Of a stretch of DNA of 5,874 bases, positions 1 to 5,491 are shown in pieces. Each line of letters starts with the position of its first letter. Position 1 is the stretch's first letter. The translations under genes and the position numbers were made by a program. The stretch comes from an uncultured Alphaproteobacteria bacterium. GTDB taxonomy: Bacteria > Pseudomonadota > Alphaproteobacteria > Puniceispirillales > Puniceispirillaceae. A model generated the notes under the pieces. That model did no database searches and was not told where the DNA came from. It saw only the letters and a program-made list of their open reading frames with translations. Where the stretch lies: assembly GCA_913031555.1 (NCBI GenBank), contig CAJWDO010000118.1:1-5874 (forward strand). Direction: 5' to 3'.

Positions 1-2
1 AG

Positions 3-1025
3 AACAGAGCTGCCGCGCTACGCAAGTTTCCCAGCTTGCAGGCGGATGCTCTCAATGCGCTCTTAGATGCCAAAGAGTTCACCGCGCGCCGGTTTCTTGC
101 TCCAGATGAGCGGGGCCGGCAAAATGGGTTTACGCTCCGATACGAAGGCGATACTGGCGAGACCTATCATCCGAAATTCGCGCATGCAATTGCGATGAAC
201 CCGGAATTGAGTTCTGCACTCATTTCTGGCCTGCTCCACCCGTCGCACAAGCAGTTCGAGGCGCGCTACATTGGCGACAGCATGGACGATTCCAACGATG
301 ACCGCGCTCTCGAGGCCGAGGACACCTACAGCACTCTGCGGCGCGTTTTTGCGGGCGAGGCCTTCGCCGTCCACCCGCCCCTGCCCTTCCCCACTCATCT
401 CGGCGACGAAGGCGCAGCGAACCACATGCGGCTGACGGCCAGTCACGACGCGCGGGGGACCAACGTATTCGTCCACGGCGCGCCGCGCGGCGGCCGCTTC
501 CCCGAGCGCCAGGCCCTGCGCGCCAGTCAGGCTGTGGCGCGACTCGCCGGCGTGCGGCCGACCGCGCTCTTCGCCATGCAGAGCGCCGAGGCGATCGAGG
601 CCGGGGCGCAGTTCCTGGTGCTCAGCGACCGCGACTCGACGCGCGACCTGGCTCCGATCCCGTCGCTGCTGATGCTCGCGATCTTCGGCGGCCAGTGGGT
701 GAGCCAGGACCCGGTCTGGGGCCCGGCCTTCACCTTCGACGACGAGTACAAATACTACTGGTCGTACATCGGCCACTTCATCCACTCGCCGTTCTACGTC
801 TACGCCTACGCGTTCGGCGACTGCCTGGTGAACTCGCTCTATGCCGCCTACCAGGCGAAGCCCGATGGCTTCCAGGAGAAGTATCTCGAAATGCTGCGCT
901 CGGGCGGCGTCAAGCGTCACAAGGAACTGCTAGCCCCGTTCGGCCTCGATGCCTCCGACCCGGCCTTCTGGGACAGGGGCCTCGACGTGATCTCGGGCTT
1001 CATCGACGAGCTGGAGAAGCTGTAG
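3..1025 (+). CDS. Mosaic open reading frame: unknown + AstB piece + GltB-like piece + oligoendopeptidase F C-terminus (left edge open)
   Basis: One frame runs from the window edge to the TAG at 1023-1025. The first in-frame start is TTG at 36, giving 329 residues, but the frame is open upstream, so the true start may lie outside. Counting from TTG, residues 1-98 match no family I recognise. Residues 99-191 resemble the middle of N-succinylarginine dihydrolase (GDEGAANHMRL, RFPERQALRASQAVARL). Residues 187-214 resemble the glutamate synthase large subunit (VLSDRDSTRDLAPIPSLL). Residues 215-227 are unassigned. Residues 228-329 are the C-terminus of an M3 oligoendopeptidase (HFIHSPFYVYAYAFGDCLVN). 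No segment is a complete enzyme: AstB lacks its later catalytic His and Cys, GltB is a scrap of about 28 residues, and the M3 zinc site HExxH is absent. The first 300 bases are also less GC-rich than the rest. I infer an assembly chimera that kept frame by chance or at shared sequence. A genuine fusion is unlikely. Confidence 0.6.
   Translation, partial: NRAAALRKFPSLQADALNALLDAKEFTARRFLAPDERGRQNGFTLRYEGDTGETYHPKFAHAIAMNPELSSALISGLLHPSHKQFEARYIGDSMDDSNDDRALEAEDTYSTLRRVFAGEAFAVHPPLPFPTHLGDEGAANHMRLTASHDARGTNVFVHGAPRGGRFPERQALRASQAVARLAGVRPTALFAMQSAEAIEAGAQFLVLSDRDSTRDLAPIPSLLMLAIFGGQWVSQDPVWGPAFTFDDEYKYYWSYIGHFIHSPFYVYAYAFGDCLVNSLYAAYQAKPDGFQEKYLEMLRSGGVKRHKELLAPFGLDASDPAFWDRGLDVISGFIDELEKL
330..608 (+). 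other. astB: Internal fragment of N-succinylarginine dihydrolase (AstB)
   Basis: Residues 99-191 of the mosaic frame align by eye with the central part of AstB, which hydrolyses N-succinylarginine to succinylornithine, ammonia and CO2 in the arginine succinyltransferase pathway. The strongest block is FAVHPPLPFPTHLGDEGAAN at residues 110-129. It includes the Glu of the family's Cys-His-Glu triad, within GDEGAANH. It continues through FVHG, RFPERQ, ASQAVARL and FAMQSAEAIEAGA. In complete AstB this last block is followed by a Phe-His-Asn-Asp stretch, but here the sequence switches to a glutamate-synthase-like motif. The N-terminal third and the C-terminal half, with the catalytic His and Cys, are missing. 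It is very GC-rich and uses almost only CTG/CTC for Leu. Confidence 0.75.
594..677 (+). other. gltB: Short glutamate synthase large-subunit (GltB)-like fragment
   Basis: Residues 187-214 of the mosaic frame (AIEAGAQFLVLSDRDSTRDL followed by APIPSLLM) resemble the conserved block of the glutamate synthase large subunit. In that block an Ala-Gly-rich strand is followed by VLSDR, a short loop and APIP(S/A)LL, and in intact proteins by a His-rich AVHHHLIR segment. Here the sequence departs just after MLA, into IFGGQWVSQDPVW, which I cannot assign. The fragment is only about 28 residues, so the identification rests on one motif. Its first bases overlap the end of the AstB piece, so the exact border cannot be placed. 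Confidence 0.55.
717..1025 (+). pseudogene. pepF: C-terminal fragment of M3-family oligoendopeptidase F
   Basis: Residues 228-329 of the mosaic frame are the C-terminal end of an M3 metallopeptidase of the oligoendopeptidase F type, a cytosolic zinc enzyme that cleaves short peptides. The diagnostic block is YYWSYIGHFIHSPFYVYAYA followed by FGDCLVNSLY, at residues 240-269. The family uses a conserved His and Tyr in this region to bind substrate. It is followed by the typical tail with EKYLEMLRSGG, RHKELLAPFGLDASDPAFW and a terminal GFIDELEKL. The HExxH zinc site and the rest of the roughly 600-residue enzyme are absent and would normally lie upstream. Its stop is 6 bases before the ABC1 kinase start, as expected for a real neighbour, so this end of the frame is probably native to the downstream gene. 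Confidence 0.8.
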
Positions 1026-1031
1026 GCCACG

Positions 1032-2396
1032 ATGGCGGACGAAGGCGATTCCCTCGGCGGCCGGCTCGGGCGCTATGCGCGGGTCGGCACGTCGGTCGGC
1101 GGGCTGGCGGTCAAGCTGGCGGGGCAGCGCTATCTCGGATTCGGTCTCGATCGCGACAAGCATGCGAGCGAACTGAAGGCGGCGCTGGGCGGGCTGAAGG
1201 GCCCCCTCATGAAGGCGGCGCAGCTGCTTGCCACCATTCCCGACGCCCTGCCGCCGGAATATGCCGACGAGCTGGCAAGCCTTCAGGCCGACGCGCCGGC
1301 GATGGGATGGCTGTTCACGCGCCGCCGCATGGTGGCCGAGCTTGGCCCTGACTGGCAGGAGAAACTGCAATCATTCTCGCGTGAGGCGGTGTCGGCGGCA
1401 TCGCTTGGCCAGGTCCATCGGGCGGTCGATCTTGATGGCAACCAGCTGGCGATGAAGCTTCAATATCCCGATATGGCGTCGGCCATCGACGCTGACCTTC
1501 GCCAGCTTCGTCTGGTCTTCCAGCTGTATGAGCGTTACGACTCGGCGATCTCGACATCAGATATCTATGACGAGCTGTCGGAGCGTCTTCGCGAGGAGCT
1601 CGACTACCAGCGTGAGGCAACGAACCTCGCTCTGTATCACCACATGCTTGCCGATGAGGACGCCGTTCGGCTGCCGGTCTACCGGCCCGAGCTGTCAACC
1701 GATCGGCTGATGACTATGAGCTGGCTTGACGGCACGCGGGTCATGCCGTTTCTTGAGACCAAGCCGTCACAGGAGACGCGCAACGAGATTGCCCGGAACA
1801 TGTTCCGCGTCTGGTATGTGCCGTTCTATTATTACGGTGTGATCCATGGCGACCCGCATCTTGGCAATTACTCGCTCGATGATGACAACAGGATCAATCT
1901 GATGGATTTCGGGTCGATCAGGCTGTTCCGCCCGGCCTTTGTGGGTGGGGTGATCGACCTGTATCGGGCGCTGCGTGACAATGACCCCGATCTGGCGGTC
2001 CATGCCTATGAAAGCTGGGGTTTTCACGGCCTCGACAAGGAAGCCATCGAGGTCCTCAACATGTGGGCCGAATTCATCTACGCACCTTTGTTGGAAGACA
2101 GGGTGCGGCCCATCCAGGCGCTTCGCAACGGTTCGGCCGGGCGTGAGCTTGCCGGCAAGGTGCATGGCGAGTTGAAGCGTATTGGCGGCATTCGCCCGCC
2201 ACGCGAATTCGTGTTGATGGACCGGGCGGCAGTGGGGCTTGGTTCGGTGTTCATGCATCTTGGCGCCGAAGTGAACTGGCACAGCCTGTTCCACGACCTG
2301 ATTGATGATTTCGACCGCGACAGGCTGGCCGCGCGCCAGCGTGAGGCTGCCACCACCGCCGGCATTCCGGACGCTCTGCTGGATCAGGGCGTCTGA
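1032..2396 (+). CDS. ABC1/UbiB-family atypical protein kinase-like protein (AarF type)
   Basis: This 454-residue soluble protein belongs to the ABC1 (ADCK/UbiB) atypical kinase-like family. Family signatures appear in order: a KxGQ-type motif as KAAQ (61-64, inside LKGPLMKAAQLLA); the Ala-rich loop that replaces the glycine loop (AVSAASLGQVHRA, 119-131); the nucleotide-site Lys142 in AMKLQYP; the ELDYQREATN element (189-198); the catalytic loop HGDPHLGN (272-279); and the metal-binding DFG (292-294). Characterised relatives support ubiquinone biosynthesis or lipid homeostasis through ATP binding. It is shorter than classical UbiB (about 546 residues) and I see no C-terminal membrane helices, so I do not name it ubiB. 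The ATG at 1032 follows an AGG (1024-1026, overlapping the preceding stop) with 5 bases of spacing, suggesting coupling to the oligoendopeptidase gene. Leu codon use changes from almost only CTG/CTC to frequent CTT after about base 1215, so the first ~60 codons may come from another genome. Confidence 0.9.
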   Translation: MADEGDSLGGRLGRYARVGTSVGGLAVKLAGQRYLGFGLDRDKHASELKAALGGLKGPLMKAAQLLATIPDALPPEYADELASLQADAPAMGWLFTRRRMVAELGPDWQEKLQSFSREAVSAASLGQVHRAVDLDGNQLAMKLQYPDMASAIDADLRQLRLVFQLYERYDSAISTSDIYDELSERLREELDYQREATNLALYHHMLADEDAVRLPVYRPELSTDRLMTMSWLDGTRVMPFLETKPSQETRNEIARNMFRVWYVPFYYYGVIHGDPHLGNYSLDDDNRINLMDFGSIRLFRPAFVGGVIDLYRALRDNDPDLAVHAYESWGFHGLDKEAIEVLNMWAEFIYAPLLEDRVRPIQALRNGSAGRELAGKVHGELKRIGGIRPPREFVLMDRAAVGLGSVFMHLGAEVNWHSLFHDLIDDFDRDRLAARQREAATTAGIPDALLDQGV

Positions 2397-2407
2397 CGAA
2401 ACGTCAG
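2393..2407. terminator. Small perfect hairpin joining the two convergent stop codons
   Basis: CTGACG, AAA, CGTCAG forms a perfect 6-bp stem with a 3-base loop. The TGA of the ABC1 kinase gene (2394-2396) sits in the left arm, and the TGA of pntB on the other strand (2406-2404) sits in the right arm. The symmetric placement between convergent genes suggests a shared bidirectional terminator or RNA-end stabiliser. The stem is short, pairing does not extend on either side, and no T-run follows on either strand, so a strong intrinsic terminator is unlikely. It may simply be chance. Confidence 0.3.
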
Positions 2408-3780
2408 CTGCCGAGATTTGTCAGGATCTGGTCAAGCGACGCCTTGGCATCGCCATACAGCATCCGCGAATTGTCCTTGAAGAACAGCGGATTTTCGATT
2501 CCCGAATAGCCGCGGCCCTGTCCACGCTTGGAAATGATGACCTGCCGCGCCTTCCACACCTCGAGAACGGGCATGCCGGCGATCGGGCTGTTCGGATCGT
2601 CCTGCGCGGCCGGGTTCACGATATCATTGGCGCCAAGAATGATCACCATGTCTGTATTTGGGAAATCGGAATTGATCTCATCCATTTCCAGAACGATGTC
2701 ATAGGGAACCTTGGCCTCGGCGAGAAGTACGTTCATGTGGCCGGGAAGCCGGCCTGCCACCGGGTGAATGGCGAACCGTACCGATTTGCCCTGCGCGCGA
2801 AGCCGACGCGTGATCTCGGACACCGCGCCCTGCGCCTGTGCCACCGCCATGCCATAGCCAGGCACAATGATGATGTCCTGCGCGTCCTGAAGGTCGGACG
2901 CGACGCTGGCGACATCGGTGGCGATCATCTCGCCCTCGACTTCCTGGCTGCTGCTGACGGTGGTTCCCCAGCCGCCGAGGATTACCGACAGGAAGTTGCG
3001 GTTCATCGCCCGGCACATGATGTAGGACAGGATGGCACCCGATGCGCCGACCAGTGCGCCGGTGACGATCAACAGATCGTTGCCGAGAAGGAATCCGGTC
3101 GCCGCGGCGGCCCAGCCGGAATAGGAATTCAGCATCGAAACAACAACCGGCATGTCGGCACCGCCGATGGCGAGCACAAGATGCGCGCCGAAGACAAGCG
3201 CAATGGCGGTCATCAGATACAGCGTCCACGGCCCGGCATGGTTCAGATACATGCCGCCAAGCCAGACACAGCCAAGCACCGCGACAAGGTTCAGGATGTT
3301 CCGCCCGGGAAGTGTCAGCGGCTTGCCATCGACAAGTCCGGACAGTTTGCCAAAGGCGACGACCGATCCGGTGGTCGTCACCGCGCCGATGAAGACGCCA
3401 AGGAAGATTTCGACCTCATGGATGATCTTCTCGGCCCCGGCCAGCCCCTCTGGCGGGGCAAAATCGGAATTGATGCCGATGAAGACAGCCGCCAGACCGA
3501 CAAAGGTATGAAGCGCGGCCACAAGCTGGGGCATGCCGGTCATCTGGACCCGCTGCGCGACGACAAAACCGATTACCGAGCCGACACCGATCATCAGCAT
3601 CAGCATGCCGGACAATGTGACCTGCGGGCCAAAGATGGTGGCACCGACGGCAAGTGCCATCCCGACGATCCCGTACCATACGGCACGCTTGGCGCTTTCC
3701 TGATTCGACAGGCCGCCAAGCGAGAGGATGAAAAGAACACTGGCTGCGATATAGACAGCCGTAACGATGTTAGAACTCAT
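2404..3780 (-). CDS. pntB: NAD(P) transhydrogenase subunit beta (PntB)
   Basis: This 458-residue inner-membrane protein is the beta subunit of the proton-translocating transhydrogenase, close to the 462 residues of the E. coli protein. Residues 1 to about 265 form the membrane domain, a series of hydrophobic helices. It includes His91 in AALHTFVG, matching the E. coli proton-channel His91, and the loop GGADMPVVVSMLNSYSGW (206-223) with the conserved Asp and Asn. Residues from about 280 form the NADP(H)-binding domain III, with the VPGYGMAVAQAQ fingerprint (307-318), HPVAGRLPGHMNVLLAEA (339-356), GANDIVNPAAQDDPNSPIAG (383-402) with its conserved Asp, and KRGQGRGYSG (418-427), whose Lys-Arg pair binds the NADP 2'-phosphate. 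It pairs with PntA, encoded 21 bases upstream, to drive NADP+ reduction by NADH using proton re-entry. A GGAAGG ribosome site precedes the ATG. Nothing looks broken. Confidence 0.97.
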   Translation of the reverse strand: MSSNIVTAVYIAASVLFILSLGGLSNQESAKRAVWYGIVGMALAVGATIFGPQVTLSGMLMLMIGVGSVIGFVVAQRVQMTGMPQLVAALHTFVGLAAVFIGINSDFAPPEGLAGAEKIIHEVEIFLGVFIGAVTTTGSVVAFGKLSGLVDGKPLTLPGRNILNLVAVLGCVWLGGMYLNHAGPWTLYLMTAIALVFGAHLVLAIGGADMPVVVSMLNSYSGWAAAATGFLLGNDLLIVTGALVGASGAILSYIMCRAMNRNFLSVILGGWGTTVSSSQEVEGEMIATDVASVASDLQDAQDIIIVPGYGMAVAQAQGAVSEITRRLRAQGKSVRFAIHPVAGRLPGHMNVLLAEAKVPYDIVLEMDEINSDFPNTDMVIILGANDIVNPAAQDDPNSPIAGMPVLEVWKARQVIISKRGQGRGYSGIENPLFFKDNSRMLYGDAKASLDQILTNLGS

Positions 3781-3790
3781 CTGAATTCAC

Positions 3791-3796
3791 CCTTCC
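3791..3796 (-). promoter_or_regulatory. Ribosome binding site of pntB
   Basis: On the - strand GGAAGG lies 10 bases before the pntB ATG (3780-3778), inside the 21-base gap after the pntA stop. The spacing is slightly long but usable. It supports the annotated start and independent translation of pntB from a shared pntAB transcript. Confidence 0.6.
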
Positions 3797-3801
3797 GCCG
3801 G

Positions 3802-5367
3802 TCAGCTTTTCTGGAACATCGCCAGCATCCGGCGCGTGACCATGAAACCGCCAACAATGTTGATGGTTGCGATCAGCACCGAGATACTCGCAAGGATCAT
3901 CACGATCTGGTTGCTTGACCCGATCTGCAGCAGCGCGCCGAGAATGATGATTCCCGAAATGGCGTTGGTAACAGCCATCAGCGGTGTGTGGAGCGCGTGG
4001 CTGACATTCCAGATCACCTGGAAGCCGACAAAGCAGGCCAGCGCGAAGACAATGAAATGCTGCATGAAGCTGGCCGGGGCATAGGCACCGACAAGCATCA
4101 TGAAGGCACCGCCGAAGGCCAGCATGCCAATCTGCTGGCGGCCCTTGCGGCGATGTTCGGCGATTTCCCTCGCCGCCTTTTCTTCCGGCGTCAGTTCAAC
4201 CGGCTTTTCGGCCGCCGGGGATTTGCCGATGGCCTGCACTTTCGGGGCCGGCGGCGGATAGGTTATCTCGCCACCATTCACCGCTGTGGCACCCCGGATC
4301 ACGTCATCCTCCATATTGAGGGTGATCTGGCCATCCTTCTCGGGTGTCAAATCATCAAGCATATGCCGGATGTTGGTGGCATAGAGGGTCGAGCTCTGTG
4401 CCGCCATGCGACTTGGAAAATCGGTATAGCCGACGATCGTGACGCCGTTTTCGGAGGTGACGATCTCATCAGCCACGGTCAGGTCGCAATTGCCACCCTG
4501 TTCGGCCGCCAGATCGACAACAACCGACCCCGGCTTCATCAGCCCGACCATCTCGGCAGGCCATAATTTCGGCGCTGGCCGGCCCGGGATCAGCGCGGTG
4601 GTGATCACGATGTCGATCTCCGGCGCCTGCGCGCGGAACAACTCCATCTCCTTCTCGATGAATTCCGGCGAGGCAGGCTTGGCGTATCCGCCTTCACCAG
4701 ACCCGTCCTCGTCGAATTCCAGCATCAAGAAATCGGCACCCATCGATTCGATCTGCTCGGCAACTTCCGGACGAACGTCAAAGGCCCGTACAATCGCGCC
4801 AAGCGACGTGGCGGTGCCGATGGCGGCAAGCCCGGCCACCCCGGCGCCGATGACAAGAACCTTGGCCGGTGGCACTTTGCCAGCGGCGGTGATCTGGCCT
4901 GTGAAGAAGCGCCCAAACTGGTTGCCTGCCTCGATAACGGCACGATAGCCGGCGATATTGGCCATAGAGGACAGCACGTCCATTTTCTGGGCGCGGCTGA
5001 TCCGCGGCACCATATCCATGGCGATGGCGTTGGTGCCGGCCTTGCTGAAAGTCTCGAGAAGGGCAGAATTCTGACCCGGCCACAAGATGCTGATCACTGT
5101 CTGGTCGGTGCGAAGGTGTTTTTCCTCCTTCGCCGCGACACCGCGAACCTTGACCACAATATCCGACTGCTTCCACAGCGATGCCGCGGTTTTTACCACC
5201 TCGGCGCCAACCTCTACATAGGTGGCATCGGCAAAGCCGGCAGCGACGCCGGCGCCCGATTCAATCACGCAGTCATATCCGAGTTTCTGGATCTGGCGAA
5301 CGCTTTCAGGCGTCATAGCGACGCGCTTTTCGCCATCAAGAATTTCCCTTGGGCAGCCTACCTTCAT
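3802..5367 (-). CDS. pntA: NAD(P) transhydrogenase subunit alpha, full-length single-chain form (PntA)
   Basis: At 521 residues this resembles the single-chain E. coli PntA (510 residues). Domain I, which binds NAD(H) on the cytoplasmic side, covers about residues 1-380. It starts MKVGCPREILDGEKRVAMTP, carries the RISRAQKMD loop (122-130) with the Arg, Gln and Asp that contact the nicotinamide in the characterised enzyme, the dinucleotide fold GAGVAGLAAIG (174-184) and the block VVDLAAEQGGNCD. A Pro/Ala/Glu-rich charged linker follows (about 371-410), then four membrane helices (about 412-430, 436-454, 465-482, 486-508) with the conserved NVSHALHTPLMAVTNAISG. The ATG at 5367 is chosen because it matches the family N-terminus and has a good ribosome site. 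The frame extends 19 codons upstream to another ATG (5424), but that extension has no family counterpart. Many alphaproteobacteria split this protein into PntAA and PntAB, but here it is one chain. It is probably co-transcribed with pntB. Confidence 0.96.
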   Translation of the reverse strand: MKVGCPREILDGEKRVAMTPESVRQIQKLGYDCVIESGAGVAAGFADATYVEVGAEVVKTAASLWKQSDIVVKVRGVAAKEEKHLRTDQTVISILWPGQNSALLETFSKAGTNAIAMDMVPRISRAQKMDVLSSMANIAGYRAVIEAGNQFGRFFTGQITAAGKVPPAKVLVIGAGVAGLAAIGTATSLGAIVRAFDVRPEVAEQIESMGADFLMLEFDEDGSGEGGYAKPASPEFIEKEMELFRAQAPEIDIVITTALIPGRPAPKLWPAEMVGLMKPGSVVVDLAAEQGGNCDLTVADEIVTSENGVTIVGYTDFPSRMAAQSSTLYATNIRHMLDDLTPEKDGQITLNMEDDVIRGATAVNGGEITYPPPAPKVQAIGKSPAAEKPVELTPEEKAAREIAEHRRKGRQQIGMLAFGGAFMMLVGAYAPASFMQHFIVFALACFVGFQVIWNVSHALHTPLMAVTNAISGIIILGALLQIGSSNQIVMILASISVLIATINIVGGFMVTRRMLAMFQKS

Positions 5368-5372
5368 CTCGT

Positions 5373-5378
5373 CTTTCC
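5373..5378 (-). promoter_or_regulatory. Ribosome binding site of pntA (decides the start)
   Basis: On the - strand GGAAAG lies 5 bases before the ATG at 5367-5365. The more upstream in-frame ATG at 5424 has no comparable purine-rich site and would add residues foreign to the family. The site therefore favours the shorter 521-residue protein. Confidence 0.6.
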
Positions 5379-5491
5379 ATCTGTTGGTGTGGCGTAGGGT
5401 GGCACACATCTGTTGATACTGCACATTGGCCGGAGATGTGACCTGAAAACAAGGTCTAAGGTGGTAATGGATTTTTGCGCTAAATGCTATA
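5379..5491. other. Divergent gap between pntA and the rodA fragment, with a composition change
   Basis: This stretch of about 110 bases separates the divergent pntA and rodA frames. The left part keeps the composition of the pnt operon, and from about 5440 the sequence turns AT-rich. A pntA promoter would be expected here, but I see no convincing -35/-10 pair on the - strand. In the rodA frame there is a stop at 5465-5467. Intact rodA has several hundred bases of coding sequence before the motif found at 5546, so this gap occupies a place where rodA coding sequence should be. Confidence 0.4.

Noticed and set aside
63..920. Long - strand open frame (285 codons) opposite the mosaic frame
   Set aside because: Its Arg/Val/Glu/Ala-rich translation has no recognisable motif, whereas the + strand shows clear AstB and oligoendopeptidase blocks. 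It is an antisense shadow of high-GC coding DNA.
36..1025. A genuine new multidomain arginine/glutamate/peptide metabolism enzyme
   Set aside because: The idea is attractive because AstB, glutamate synthase and a peptidase all touch nitrogen metabolism. But every piece lacks its catalytic core or the rest of its fold, and the pieces have uneven composition, so a functional fusion is not supported.
695..1351. + strand open frame bridging the oligoendopeptidase tail and the kinase start
   Set aside because: It is an Arg/Gly/Pro-rich out-of-frame translation overlapping two better supported frames.
2302..3918. Long + strand open frame (538 codons) opposite pntB
   Set aside because: It lies antisense to a clearly real pntB and overlaps the end of the ABC1 gene in another frame. 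Its translation is rich in Asp, His, Arg and Gly, typical of an antisense shadow of a GC-rich membrane-protein gene, and shows no family motif.
5368..5424. 19-codon N-terminal extension of PntA from the ATG at 5424
   Set aside because: Family members begin at the MKVG-type N-terminus, a good ribosome site precedes the ATG at 5367, and the extension resembles neither a signal peptide nor any domain.
5368..5470. Sigma70-type promoter for pntA
   Set aside because: A TTGTTT-like and a TATCAA-like element can be found on the - strand, but they are about 28 bases apart, too far for a standard promoter, and no better pair was seen.
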